From positions 708,924-772,923 of the forward strand of contig CAUYUJ010014360.1 of assembly GCA_963575745.1 (NCBI GenBank): a DNA stretch of 64,000 bases, read 5' to 3'. Position 1 is the stretch's first letter. Each line of letters begins with the position of its first letter. Position numbers and translations under genes: made by a program. Below, piece by piece: positions 49,931 to 61,146 of this stretch. The notes under the pieces were generated by a model. The model saw nothing but the letters and a program-made list of their open reading frames with translations, searched no databases and was not told where the DNA came from. The stretch comes from Prorocentrum cordatum. Its lineage: Eukaryota > Sar > Dinophyceae > Prorocentrales > Prorocentraceae.

Positions 49931-50120
49931 TTAACATCCCTATCACAATGTCAAAGATAAGTATGGTTGACGGCCAAAGAACGGTTTCCCAGCACTCTGG
50001 GCGCAACAGTCATTCTGATTCGCTATCAAAATGCCAGGAACGGTGGTCTGGTACGATTCAGGATCGTCAGGACGCAGCTGTAAACTCGATTCGCGGCGTT
50101 GAAATCCCAGGAATGATGTT
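49931..50120. repeat. CCCAGGAATG unit of cassette A
   Basis: GATTCGCGGCGTTGAAATCC then CAGGAATGATGTTTTGGCAC corresponds to 53400-53445 (GATTGGCGGTGTTGAGGTCC then CAGGAATGGTGTTCTGGCGC). It closes cassette A before LINE-6. Confidence 0.7.
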
Positions 50121-51560
50121 TTGGCACGGCCCAAGATCTCTCAGTACTTGCAGCCTTTGAGGAAGCTGCTTGAACGCTTGGGTCGGCACCAGGGTACTTG
50201 CTTGCGCGCAGTGCTGACTGGGTCGCTTCAAATATCTTTGGAATGCTCATTATTTGAGCACCTGTCTTCTGATGAGACATCGGCGCTACACCATTTGATC
50301 TGGATCTGCCCAGCATTGTGGGAAAATCGGCGCACAGGTGGATTGCCGGCGTACGTGGAACGAGTTCAAGCGAGATTCCCCGCAGATCACCCGCAGATCA
50401 ACTGTGGCATTCAGCTTCGGTGCCTGACTCTGAGCGTCTCCTAACCCACCCTGTTCTGCGCTTCGAGGTCCCATGGCACTTCCCTGGCGGTTCCGATCAA
50501 CACTTGTTAAATTCGCCCTGTTTGGGCGGCGGCGCCTCTATGGACCGTCCCCGCGGGACCTTCGATGTGTTTTTTGGAAGCATCCGTTAGCCTTAAGGGA
50601 TCTGCCCGAGTGGCCGCTTACGGAGCCGACCCTGGATTGCATCAGTGCCTTCCTGGGTCTGAGTCTCTCGCATTACGAGTTGTCCTGCTTCATGATGTGC
50701 CTGATCAGCATGGGAGGTACGAGTGCTTCTGCGTTTGCCAGTAGGTGATCGATACATGGTCGACCCCAGAGGCCCGCTCTACGTCGGGGTGGGCCCCGCA
50801 CGTGGCATCTGGAGGCGCATCCATGTAAAAGCGAAAGATATCTGTCATGAATTAAGTTTATGTGCGCAGAGTAACAGCTCATATCGATGTCATGTCGCCC
50901 GCCCAGGCGGCATGGCTGCCCATAGACAATACGCATGCTGCTACGTACGCTCGCCGCGATGCGCGGCTGCATCCTGTAGACACTGCCGCTATGGGGCGCT
51001 TGCCCCGCTCCCGTCTAGTGGTAGAGCGTGTGGGCAGTTTTGTGGCTCACCTGGCCGCCCGTGCACTCGAACAGCTTGATGGTATCCCCCATCTCCTCCC
51101 TCCTCTCTCCCTCCCTCTCTCTCTCTCTCTCTCTCCCCCTTATTTTCCCACCTCGGGGTGTGCCTCACGAGCTGGTTCGGGACCATGACGTCCAACGTTT
51201 CCGATGCGTGGCGTGCCAGTAGTCCAGTCGTCACAAACTTGTCTTGGCGAAAGCCGCCTGCACTCCCCCTCAAACGGTGCCAACACCTTGTGTCACCGTC
51301 GCACGGAAGGAGTGTGTAGCATAGCAGCTTTGCTGTACACGGTTACGACAGAAAACTGTGTAGTCAGTTGCGCGGTCACTTGGACTCGCCTGCCATGAGG
51401 TGCGCATCCCAAATCGCACACCTTTGAATTGTGGGTGGCACATGGCCGTCCCCACAGAGACGGTTGACGATTGGTACGAATGTTCTGTTGGTTGATGTGA
51501 TGCTGCGACTTGGGAAAGGGTCACACTTCGTGTTTGCATGCCGGGCCACTTTGTTCGACT
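50121..51560 (+). pseudogene. LINE-6: 3' part only (zinc motif, RNase H end, terminal fingers)
   Basis: TSALHHLIWICPALWENRRT (near 50270-50330) is the HLxWxCPxxxxxR segment after RT. Further on, IDVMSPAQAAWLPIDNTHAA then TYARRDARLHP (about 50885-50985) matches the end of an RNase H domain, where GNxxAD has become NTHAAT. PHELVRDHDVQRFRCVACQ (51165-51222) is an HxxxRxxxxxxRCxxC finger, and GSHFVFACRA (51515-51545) may be a second. Upstream parts are missing. It lies between repeat cassettes A and B. Confidence 0.6.
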
Positions 51561-51764
51561 CGATTGGCCGCATTGCCAGTGCGTCTCACGCTCGGGCGTG
51601 TTCGCCTGCGAGTTCGCCCCTCTCCCAGGCCTGCTCTGCCGCCTGTGTCATCCTCCATGTTCTCGGACATGCCTCTTCGGAGGCAGGCCAATCCAGCATC
51701 CGGCATCATCCTCCTCCTCCTCTTCCTCTCCTCCTTCTCGTCCCTCTCCTCCTGATTTCTCTTG

Positions 51765-51985
51765 CTCTCCCAAGTTTTCCCCCAAAGGGTTCCACGACAG
51801 CTGAGGTAGCACATAGTCCAATAGTTTGGCCAGATTTCGACACAACGTTTGGCCGCATGGGCGTTTCCAAAAGGCAGAGGGCGGCGGTGACTTGCTGTAG
51901 GCGCTCTGGATCCGCCGCCCCCTCTTGGCTTGCGACAAGGGTGTCCGGCGTGCCAAACTTCTGCATGGATTTCATTCGTTTAAGA
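51765..51985. repeat. Block-1 repeat, copy 2
   Basis: TTTTCCCCCAAAGGGTTCCA ... CAACGTTTGGCCGCATGGGC ... GGATCCGCCGCCCCC ... GGCGTGCCAAACTTCTGC. Opens cassette B, preceded by a C/T-rich run (51708-51770). Confidence 0.75.
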
Positions 51986-52039
51986 AGTTCCCAGCGGTGT
52001 CTCGGCACCACCCGCCGGCCACCTGAAATACCCGATCAA

Positions 52040-52650
52040 GAAAGGTTTCTCTGCTCCAGATGGCCTCCAAGACGGCCAAGATGGCCCTAAGAGAACCCAA
52101 GATGGCCGCAAGAGGCCTCCAAGACGGCCCAAAATGACTCCGAGACGGTCTAAGATGGCCTGAAAATTGCCCAAGATGGCACAAGAGGCCCCAAAGAGGC
52201 CTCCAAGAGGGCCTCCAGGAAGGCAAAATGATTGACGATCCGTAGGTGTTCCAATGGTTTGGGCGTTCTCGCCTTTTCGGACTTCCGACGGCCCAGGACG
52301 GCCCAATTGGCCCCCAAGATCGTCCCAAGACCGCCCAAGTGGCTCCCAAGAGGCCCGCAAGACGGTCCAAGGAAACCTCAATACAGCCCAAGAAGCCCCC
52401 AAGACGGCCCAAAAACGGCCCTATAGGCCTCAAAGATGGCCCGAAAGCGCCCAAAGAGGGACCCAGGGCTGCCCAGAGAGGGTCCCAAGGCGGCATCCGC
52501 AGGCCAAGAGGTCCCCTGGAGGCCCCCAGAGGCCTCCAAGATGCCTCCAAGAAGCCCCAGGAGGCCCCCAAGAGGCCCCTCAGAAGATGCCAACGGGCTC
52601 CCAGGAAGCCCCCAGGAGGCCCCAAGAGAGTCTCGAGAGGCCTCCGCGTC
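52040..52650. repeat. AAGATGGCC-type satellite, 0.6 kb
   Basis: Longest stretch of this satellite: CCAAGACGGCCAAGATGGCC, AAGAGGCCCCAAAGAGGCC and similar. Units drift from GATGGCC-rich to AGGCCCCCAAGAGGCC-rich left to right. Confidence 0.85.
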
Positions 52651-52654
52651 TTCT

Positions 52655-52677
52655 TTTTCTTATTATTCTTCTTCTTC

Positions 52678-52716
<39 letters not shown>

Positions 52717-52960
52717 TTATTCTTATTATTCTTCTTATTCTTCTTATTCTTCTTATTCTTATTATTATTATTATTATTATTATTCTTTTTATTCTTCTTA
52801 TTCTTATTCTTATTCTTCTTATTAGTATTCTTATTCTTCTTCTTCTTATTATTATTAATAATAATATTATTATTATTGTATTAGTATTATTATTATTATC
52901 ATTCCCCCTCCTCCTCCTCCTCCTCCTCCTCCTCCTCCTCCTCCTCCTTCTCCTCCTCCT
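52655..52960. repeat. (TTA/TTC)n then (TCC)n array
   Basis: TTC and TTA triplets mixed to 52903, then (TCC)n at 52908-52950. This occupies the slot that holds (TTC)n-(ACT)n-(AGT)n in cassette A. Confidence 0.95.
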
Positions 52961-52974
52961 CCCCCATCCCTTCT

Positions 52975-53310
52975 ACTGATGAATAGCTCCGTCCTGTCTC
53001 ACCCCCAGACGTGTTGGTAGGGCGGGCCGGGCGTTTCGCTTGAGACTTCCTCACCATGTATGATCCTTAAGCTTGAGATTCGCAAGAGTTGCACGGAATG
53101 AGGTCGGGTCGTTTTCACAATGTGGCTCTCGCCCTAACGCCGTGCACATTCGTCTAAAAAGCTTGCAGCAATTTTGCGGATATAGGGCGGGTCGTTTTCC
53201 TCGCGCCTTAGCGCCGCGCGCATTCGCCTGAAAAATTGACAACCATTCACTGATGAAGGGCTGTTATGACTCAAAACGGAACTGCCGCCTGAGCGCCGCG
53301 CACATTATTA
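52975..53310. repeat. ~80-bp minisatellite of cassette B
   Basis: Three or so units with GGTCGTTTTCACAATGTGGC then TCTCGCCCTAACGCCGTGCA, and ATTCGTCTAAAAAGCTTGC. Matches 49440-49930. Confidence 0.8.
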
Positions 53311-53600
53311 TTGAACATTTGCAACGGTTTCAAGGATTTGCTTGGTCGAAGTCCCAAGAATGTTGCTCTGGCAAGATGTAAGGACGCAACCGTCATCTTG
53401 ATTGGCGGTGTTGAGGTCCCAGGAATGGTGTTCTGGCGCGAACTAGGACTGTCAAGACGTAACAGTCACGTTGATTCGCGAAGCGTTAGCCCAAGGAATT
53501 GCGTGTTTGGCACGATTGAGGATTGTTGCACGGTTGTTTTCAAATGGGGCGTTTCCCACAATGGCAATACCTTATTGTAGGTCCTATGGAAACTTTGAAT
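53311..53600. repeat. CCCAGGAATG unit of cassette B
   Basis: GTCCCAAGAATGTTGCTCTG and GAGGTCCCAGGAATGGTGTT repeated with a ~65-bp spacing and GATTGGCGG / GATTCGCGA phrases. Closes cassette B. Confidence 0.7.
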
Positions 53601-53704
53601 GAGGGTTTCTTGCAACATCGTTGATGCGTCTTGAGTTTATACTGGTCCTCCTCCTCCGCATCATCCTCCTCGTCCTCCGTCTCTTCCCTCCCCTCCTCCT
53701 TTAC

Positions 53705-53935
53705 ACGGGTCTCCCAAGTGTTTCCCCAAGGGGTCCCACAACGGCTGGGGAACACACATAGTTCAACAACTTGGCCAGTCTTCGGCCCAACGTTTGGCCG
53801 CAGGAGTGTTTCCAAAAACAGGGGGGCGGCGGCAATCCGCCGCAGGCCTCTTCGATCCGCCGCCCATTGTGGGTTGCCACAGGGCTGCACGGCGTGCCAG
53901 ACTTGTAAGATGTGCTGGGTCTCTTGTTCAAACGT
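53705..53935. repeat. Block-1 repeat, copy 3
   Basis: GTTTCCCCAAGGGGTCCCAC ... CAACGTTTGGCCGCAGGAG ... TCTTCGATCCGCCGCCC ... ACGGCGTGCCAGACTTG. It includes CGGCGGCAATCCGCCGCAGG, a small palindrome. Confidence 0.75.
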
Positions 53936-53999
53936 TCCCGATGGGGTCTCGCCCGATCGCGCCAGCCACCCAAGAAACGTGCACTCCACTGGCCTCCCC

Positions 54000-54412
54000 C
54001 CAGAGCGACCCGTAAACTTCCCAGGTCGTCGGTCGTCCCGCTCCAGACGACCCCAAAGATGGCCTCCAAGACTGCCAAGATGGTCTCCGAGACGGCAACG
54101 ATGGCCCCCAGAGAGCCCAAAATAAAGGGGACCTCGAGACGGCCCCGCCCCAAGACTGCCCAAAGTCGGTCTGGAGAGGCCCCCAACACGGCTTCCGACG
54201 GCATGAAACGGACCAGAACGAATTCAGGCGGCCAAAGGGCCCCCCACGGAACATCCAAAGGCCCCAGAAGAGGCCAAAGGAAGCCCCCAAGAGATTTCCA
54301 AGAGGCACCCAGTAAGTTCCCGGGAGGCCCCAATAATGCTCAGGGAGGGTCCCAAGAGCCCCAAGAGGCCTATGCCTTCTCCTCCTCCTCCTCCTCCTCC
54401 TCCTCCTCCTCC
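54000..54412. repeat. AAGATGGCC-type satellite and (TCC)n
   Basis: CCCGTAAACTTCCCAGGTCG lead-in, AAGATGGCCTCCAAGACTGC units to 54370, then (TCC)n at 54378-54411. A shorter cassette of the same architecture. Confidence 0.8.
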
Positions 54413-54444
54413 TGCCTGTTCCTCCCTATGCTCCTCTTCTCCTT

Positions 54445-54600
54445 TCTCCCCCACATGTTCCCCGAAGGGTTTCCACAACGGCTGGGGGAACATATAGTCC
54501 GATAGCTTGGCCGAGCTATGGCCGCAACGTTCGGCAACATAGGGGCTTCCAAAGGGCAGGGGGGGCTTGCCGTAGGCATCTTCGATCGCGGGGGGTCACA
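54445..54600. repeat. Block-1 repeat, copy 4 (truncated)
   Basis: CACATGTTCCCCGAAGGGTT ... CGCAACGTTCGGCAACATAG ... GGCATCTTCGATCG; it lacks the GCCAAAC end. Confidence 0.7.
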
Positions 54601-54603
54601 GAA

Positions 54604-56290
54604 GTGGCCAATATCACTGATACCGGGGAACTCAAGTGCGTCGGTTCCTACATCGCTCGGCTGGTCTGCTGTGGCTGTGGTGGTTTAAACGTCCGCGGCA
54701 GGCGACATCTCACTTTGGAAGTCGTGTTCGGGTGCTTGCGTCGCGGGTTCTTGCTGACAGGCATGTCCATGCCGGGTTGCACCATATCCAACGATCCGTT
54801 GTTATCGGAGCCAGGTGTAGTACTTGGCTGGGCGATAAATTGTATAGGCGCACGTGCGATCGATTGTAATTCTGGCGCTTCCAGAGCCCACGAGCACTCA
54901 GGCTATTATCGGACTGTCGTTGCTAAATCACGCGATTGATTTCGGATTCGGAGTTGCGAGTCGGAGTCGCGCGTGCTGGAGGCAAGATGTCGGAGTCGGA
55001 TATTGGAATCGCGGGTGTCGGAGTCGTGTCGCGGGCACCAGGCTCGTCCTCAGCATGTCATAGCTGAATCGTGTCGCGGGTACCAGGGTCGGAGTGTCAA
55101 CACCGGAAGTCGGCGTCGCGGGTGCTGGAATGGCATGGAATTCCAACACACTGGGTGCGCTGCAAATCGGCGTCGAGTGTACGGATTCCGTCAGTCACAG
55201 CAGGAACCGCCTCAGGTGAGTCCGTGGGTTCATCTTCCTTGGCAGGTGGATTGGACGGAACGTGCTGTGGCAGATTGCATAATGGCGTGATGATCGGTCT
55301 TGTGGGACTTGTAGAATTGCCGCCAATTTGCGCTCTCGGTCCCACTGGTGCATGCGTTTTGCTTGCGCTATCAAGAATGAGCCCTTCGTTAAGGATGCGG
55401 TGACCTAGCTGTCGTTCAAATGTTTGGTGCTCTCGCGCCGCGAATCCAAGACCACGTCTGGCACGAGTCTTGCAGAAATGATGGTGAGCAGGCTGCCAAT
55501 GTACAGGCACGCAGGTGACATACGTAACGTAGAAGTGCGACGGTAGACAGACAGCTGCAGAATATGGGTGTTGCGCCTGTACTAGATCTGTTCTGCACGC
55601 AAACACGAACACCCTGCCAAACAAGAAAGGTGTTAGCGTTCGGGCCGTGCCCGATCAAGCCCATACGTTCTGCTGATCTTGCGATAGTGTTTGGAATATG
55701 TGCCTGGCCCGTGCTAGCTGGCAAATTTGGCCCTGGGTGCGACAGCGATGTGAGCCACTGGCTGTCTATAGGTCGAATGATGCGCGCGCGCGCGCCACAG
55801 GCGCGGTGCGGCGCACACCGCGAGGGCCATTACAACGATCGGTAAATCAACGCTGCTTGGCCCTAGGAAACTCATTGTGGCAACGCCACCTTGGCGCAAC
55901 CCTGCGCGCGGCCCTGGCCGTCCATCCACGGGCGCCCGAAGATCCAACAAGCATGTTGCTGCCCTGCGACACGTGCACGCTACAGCGGCGGTGCATGCTG
56001 CTATCCTACGCGCAGACAGCGCTGACTGAAGTTGTTTTCGGCCCGTCACCGCGTGGCCAGGCACGCAAGCCGCCGCTGGCAAGAAGGGTGTAAACAAACA
56101 GGTTGGTAATGATGGCGACGCTAGGTGGTGGATGGAGGAAGGGGCAGGGCGAGGAGGAGGAGAGTGTAATCAGGAGTCGGAGGAGGGCGAGGAGAAGGGG
56201 AGAGAGGAGGAGCACTAGCAAAAACGGGAGCGGGAGGAGCGGCAGTATCAGCGCGGGGGGCGGGCGGTGGCTTGAGCCCCGCTAGCCCCA
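54604..56290. other. Unassigned region with a CGGAGTCG minisatellite
   Basis: 54948-55135 contains degenerate ~20-bp units such as AGTCGGAGTCGCGCGTGCTG and GTGTCGCGGGTACCAGG. A minus-strand frame (55097-55624, 175 codons; RPIITPLCNLPQHVPSNPPA) and a frame at 55714-56097 with balanced composition are open, but no family is recognisable. CGCGCGCGCG occurs at 55789-55798. Confidence 0.35.
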
Positions 56291-56524
56291 GAGGGGCGGA
56301 AGCGGCTCAGAGAACGACACCTGTCTGAACGACCCCTGCCCCGCCGTGGGGGGGGGGAGGGATTTCCACCCCCCGCCTCCCCGCGGGCCCGGGCGGCGGG
56401 GATCAGAGGGGCGGGAGCGGCTCACCCTGCCCCGCCGTGGGGGGGGGGGCTCCCCCCCGCGCGCCTCCTCGCGGGCCCAGGCGGGAGGGGCGGAAGGGGC
56501 TTGGAGAACGACATCTGTCTGGAC
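56291..56524. repeat. Tandem duplication of GC-rich blocks
   Basis: GGGGCGGAAGCGGCTC/AGAGAACGACACCTGTCTG at 56292-56328 recurs at 56487-56521; CCTGCCCCGCCGTGGGGG at 56335 and 56428; CGCGGGCCCRGGCGG at 56382, 56471 and 56828. Confidence 0.7.
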
Positions 56525-56533
56525 ACACACACA

Positions 56534-56610
<77 letters not shown>

Positions 56611-56640
56611 ACGTACACACACACACACACACACACACTG
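56523..56640. repeat. (CA)n array, left part
   Basis: CA dinucleotides with a few GCACACG and GTACAC interruptions. Continues at 56805-56819 after the foldback element. Confidence 0.95.
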
Positions 56641-56804
56641 ACTACCTACCAGACCACCCCAATCCAACCCGAAGACCCGAATTTCGGGTTGGGGGGGGTA
56701 AGGGCTCCACATGTGTTTTTTCGATGTTTCCCGACCCCCCCCCCACTGGAAATCGAGGGTAAATCTGAGCCTTCGGGTTGGGTTGGGGTGGTTTGGTGGG
56801 TGGT
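56641..56804. mobile_element. Foldback element C inside the (CA)n array (164 bp)
   Basis: Arms 56641-56674 (ACTACCTACCAGACCACCCC...) and 56771-56804 are complementary with four mismatches in 34. The interior holds ACCCGAATTTCGGGT, runs of G and C, and GGAAATCGAGGG, which recalls AGAAATCGTGGG in family B. CA repeats on both sides make any target duplication undecidable. Confidence 0.7.
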
Positions 56805-57129
56805 GACACACACACACACCGCTTCAGCGCGGGCCCAGGCGGGCGGGGGCCGCGGCGGCAGGGGCGCCCACAAAGGCCTCGGGCGGCCCTTGGCCAGGCC
56901 CAGAGGGCCCGAGACTGCGCCGCCAGCAGGGGGCGCGACGTGGCCCGACGAGCCTCCGGCACGGCTGCCCAACGTGGCCCAGCAGACCCTCAAGCGCCCC
57001 TGCCCCCTCGCGCACGCTGTTTCCCTGCCAGGAATGGGGCCAGGGCCGCCGCGCGCGAAGGCGGCCCTGGCACCTCACGCGTCGATCTCCAAGCAGAAAG
57101 GGGCAGGGCCGCTGCGCGCGTGCGCGGCG
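56805..57129. other. Short (CA)n tail and GC-rich spacer
   Basis: (CA)n to 56819, then GC-rich sequence with CGCGGGCCCAGGCGG. No gene recognised. Confidence 0.4.
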
Positions 57130-57278
57130 GGCCTAGCCCCTGGCGCATTTCGGCCGCCGTGAGAACGGAAATTCCCACGACGAGCGACCGTGACGATCGG
57201 GCCGGGGGGTGCTCCTTCCACACGGGCAGCAGCTCGTAGGCCTCGTCGGAGGAGCCCATCGGGCAGACGTTGCCCGCC
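57130..57278 (-). CDS. Candidate exon after a pyrimidine tract
   Basis: On the minus strand a (TCC)n tract ends CTTCCTCCTGCAG and is followed by frame AGNVCPMGSSDEAYELLPVW then KEHPPARSS, continuing to GISVLTAAEMRQG. The pyrimidine tract plus CAG|G is a good 3' splice-site arrangement and the protein is not low-complexity. GTGGGA after SRSLV could be a donor. No known family, and no second exon could be linked. Confidence 0.35.
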
Positions 57279-57312
57279 TGCAGGAGGAAGAGGAGGAGGA
57301 GGAGGAGGAGGA
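57279..57312. repeat. (GGA)n tract
   Basis: Short array, the pyrimidine strand of which forms the tract described for the candidate exon. Confidence 0.85.
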
Positions 57313-57454
57313 GGGAGGGAAGAGGGAGGACGGATATTAAGGATGGGGGAGGGGGGTAGGAGGAAGTGGGTAGAGGAACAAGGAGAAGCAGCAGCGGTAA
57401 AGGACGACGAAGGGAGTGAGAAATGAGGAGGGAGAGGTCCCTCCGTCCTGCTCG

Positions 57455-57850
57455 TCTCCTTCTCCTCCTCCTGCTCCTCCTCCTCCTGCTTCTCCTCCTC
57501 CTGCTTCTCCTCCTCCTCCTCCTCCTCCTCCTCCGCCTCCTCTTCCTCATCGTCATCACCACCATCATCGTCATCATCGTCATCATCATCATCAGCAGCA
57601 GCACCATCATCCCCATCATCAGCAACAACACTGCGATCATCCTTTTATACGCACCGCCGCCACCGCCGACTACTCATCATAGTCATCTGCATCATCAGCA
57701 CCATCAGGTTGACTCATCAGTATCATCAGCAGCAGCAGAATCATCATCACCATCATCATCATCAGCATCATCATCATCGTCATCATCGAAGCAGCAGCAG
57801 CAGCAGCAGCATCACCGTCAGCAACATCATCGTCATCATCATACTTACGC
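57455..57850. repeat. (TCC)n then (ATC)n array
   Basis: (TCC)n with CTGCTTCTCC variants to 57550, then CATCAT and CAGCAG triplets to 57850. Met/Asp-rich frames across it are artefacts. Confidence 0.95.
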
Positions 57851-57859
57851 AGGCCGAAA

Positions 57860-58269
57860 GATGTTCCTCTTGAGCCCCACATGTCGGAAGCGACGCGCCG
57901 ATCCCCTCTGTTCTCCACCCACCTCCTCTTGCCTCTTTCCTCATCCTTCCCCTCTTCATCCTGGGAAGACCCTCCTCCCCCGTAGAATCATAGCATTAGT
58001 CTGCAGGTCCGCAGCTCCGTGGATAGCATGATGCTTCACTTGCGGTGCTCCGCGGATCCCATTTCCCATAGGTCCCGGATGCGAATTATTAAATATTTAA
58101 TTCCCAGGAAAAATGGATCCATCGTTTTTTCACACACACACACACAGGGAATTGGATCCGCGCAGCACAGAAATAGGATCCACGAAACTCTCCCACACCC
58201 AAAAAGGGATCCAACTGGATCCATTGATGTTGTCATATGTTTAGTCCAAGAGGAAAAAACTTTCGGCCT
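57860..58269. other. Spacer with six GGATCC sites in 170 bp
   Basis: GGATCC at 58053, 58115, 58154, 58176, 58207 and 58217, several inside related phrases (ATGGATCCAT, TTGGATCCGC, CTGGATCCATT). (CA)n of seven units at 58132-58146. No gene. Confidence 0.5.
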
Positions 58270-58377
58270 GGGGATGTAATCATCAACATCATCGCCATCG
58301 TCATCATCATCCTCATCATCACCATCATCATCAGCAGCATCACCATCATCATCAGCAGCAGCAGCGGCATCATCAGT

Positions 58378-58423
<46 letters not shown>

Positions 58424-58498
58424 CCATCACCATCACCATCACCATCATCACAATCACCATTACCATCATCGTCATTGTCATCATCCTCATCCTCATCC

Positions 58499-58532
<34 letters not shown>

Positions 58533-59033
58533 GACCACCATCAGTATCGTCATCACCATCAGCATCATCAGCAGCAGCAGCCGCATGATCCCAATCAACA
58601 TCAACATCCAACTGAAAAGTATCATCATCGCACCAGCTTCAGCATCACCATCATCATCGGCATACTCCTCATCCGTATCATCACCAGCATCATCACCATC
58701 ATCATCAGCAGCACCATCGTCGTCATGATCCTCGTCGTCAGCATCATCATCACCAGCGGCGGCAGCATCATCAGCGTCATCATTACCACCATCATCGTCC
58801 GCAGCATCATCATCGTCGTCATCATCAGCATCATCAGCATCCTCATCATCCTCATCAGCATCGCCATCATCATCAGCAGCGGCATCATCAGTATCATCAG
58901 CATCATCATCATCATCATCAGCATCATCATCACCATCACCGTCACCATCATCATCGTCATCAGCATCACAATCCCCATTATCATCATCATCATCAGCATC
59001 ATCATCATCATCAGCATCATCATCATCACCATT

Positions 59034-59119
<86 letters not shown>

Positions 59120-59325
59120 TGTCGTCATCATCGTCATCCTTGTCATCATCCTAATCACCAGCATCATCATCATCATCATCATCAGCAACCGCATCCTTAT
59201 CATGGTCAGCAGCAGCTGCCGCATGATCTCCGTCAACATCAACATCCCAATCAAAGTACCAGCATCACACCTGGTTCATCATCATCAGGGTCAGCATCGC
59301 CAGCATCATTATCACCACCACCACC

Positions 59326-59369
<44 letters not shown>

Positions 59370-59910
59370 GCTGACCATGCTCAGCATCACAATCAGCAGC
59401 CGCAGCAGCAGCACAGCAGCAGCATCATCAGCATCACCACCCGTATCAGCATCATCACCACCAGCATCACGATCAGCATCAGCATCAGCATCATGACCAT
59501 CATCATCATCAGCATCATCATCCTCATTCTCCTCCTCCTCATCATCATCCTCATCATCCTCCTTCTCCTCCTCCGCCTTCTTCTCCTCGTTCTGCTCCAG
59601 CTCCTCCGTTTCCTCATCCTCATCCTCATACTCCTCACCAGCACAAGCACCAGCACCAGCACCACCACCACTATCACCAACATCACCCCCCCACCACCAC
59701 CACCACCACCACCACCACCACAATCAGCATCATCATCAGCAGCATCATCATCAGAATCAACATCATCGTCAGCAGCATCATCATCATCAAACTCAACCTC
59801 AACATCACCATCGGCATCATCATCAGCATCACCATCATCATCATCATCATCATCAGCATCATCAACATCATCAGCAGCATGCGCATCTTCATCATCATCA
59901 TCATCATCAG

Positions 59911-59970
<60 letters not shown>

Positions 59971-60440
59971 CTGCATCAACATCAGCATTATTACCATCGT
60001 CACCATCAGCAGCAGCATCAGCATCATCATCGTTGTCATCAGCAACATCAGCATCATCGTCATCAGCCTCATTATCATCATCAGCAGCAGCATCATAATC
60101 ATCATCCTCAACCGCATCAGCAGCATCATAATCAGCATCAGCATCATCATCAGCAGCAGCAACATCAGTATCGTCATCGTCATCGGCATCATCGTCATCA
60201 GCATCATCATCATCATCTGCATCAGCATCGTCACCATCAAAAGCATCATCACCCATTAGCATTACCATCATCAGCATAAACATCAGCATCATTATCATAA
60301 GCAGCATCAGCATCAGCATCAGCATCAGCATCAGGATAAGCATCAACATTAGCATCATCATCATCATCATCATCAGCAGCAGCATCATCAGCATCATAAT
60401 CATCATCATCCTCATCAGCATCAACATCATCATCGTTGCC
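58270..60440. repeat. 2.2-kb (ATC)n array with AGC triplets
   Basis: CATCAT triplets interspersed with CAG/CAC/CGT; the purest runs are 58380-58425, 59030-59115 and 59920-59970; a (CCA)n run at 59690-59720. A near-duplicate GCATGATCYCMRTCAACATC phrase flanks sub-blocks at 58583 and 59221, so the array was partly built by larger duplications. Confidence 0.95.
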
Positions 60441-60464
60441 ATCGTCCATCTCTGTCATCTTCGC

Positions 60465-60645
60465 CCACCTCCGCCTCCGTCTCCGCCTCCTCCTCCTCCG
60501 CCTCCTCCTCCTCCTCCTCCTCCCTCTGGCTCTCCTCATCCTCATCCTCGTCCTCGTCCTCGTCCTCCTCGTCACCCTCCTCCCCCTCCTTCTCCTCCTC
60601 CTCCTCCTCCTCCTCCTCCTCCTCCTCCTCCAACTCCTCCCCCTC
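60465..60645. repeat. (TCC)n array
   Basis: CCGCCTCC and CTCGTCCTCG variants on the left, then pure (TCC)n at 60592-60630. Confidence 0.9.
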
Positions 60646-61140
60646 TTCCTCCTTCCTGCTTCAACCGTCCATTCCCGCTTATCCGTATTCGTCGTTATTA
60701 GTATTATCCTTATTCCTCTCCTTCTCCCGCCCGCCCGCCCATCCTCTCCGACGGCTGCACCCAAAAGACCTCAATCCATCCGATGCCACCACCGCATCCA
60801 TCCACAGATCCACCCGCCCGCCCACCCACCTGCCTACCTGCACATCGGTCACCCCACCATGTGGCAGAGGGACCACCTTCGCGAGCGAGGGAGCGGGGAG
60901 CCACGGCCGAGCGACTCGCCGACTCCCCCCTCCAGAACCACCCCGCCCCGCGGGCCTCCGAGCCGCAGCTGCTCATGGACGGCAGCGAGGACGAGCTCCT
61001 GGGAGCCCCCCCCCACGCGGCACCGAGTGGCTCTGACCCTCCGGCAGCCACGCGGCCACTCCCCAGGAAGGGGGGAGGAGGAGGAGGAGGAGGAGGAGGA
61101 GGAGTTCTGGAGTTCTGGATATAGCGACTAGGTCGGGGTG
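60646..61140. other. Unassigned spacer with short (GGA)n
   Basis: The plus frame 60783-61124 contains QLLMDGSEDELLGAPPH, not assignable. (GGA)n at 61073-61103. Confidence 0.3.
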
Positions 61141-61146
61141 ACAGAC

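Noticed and set aside
52254-52979. Frames with repeated Gly-Pro-Ser-Trp or Arg-Pro-Lys codons
   Set aside because: They translate the AAGATGGCC satellite; reading frames are not conserved among copies of the cassette.
56270-56290. GGGGCTAGCGGGGCTCAAG (minus strand) as an SL relic
   Set aside because: The centre does not match the leader and no retrocopy follows on that strand.
58233-60764. Long Asp-, Met-, Ile- or His-rich frames
   Set aside because: Direct translation of (ATC)n and (TCC)n arrays; no non-repetitive protein segment.
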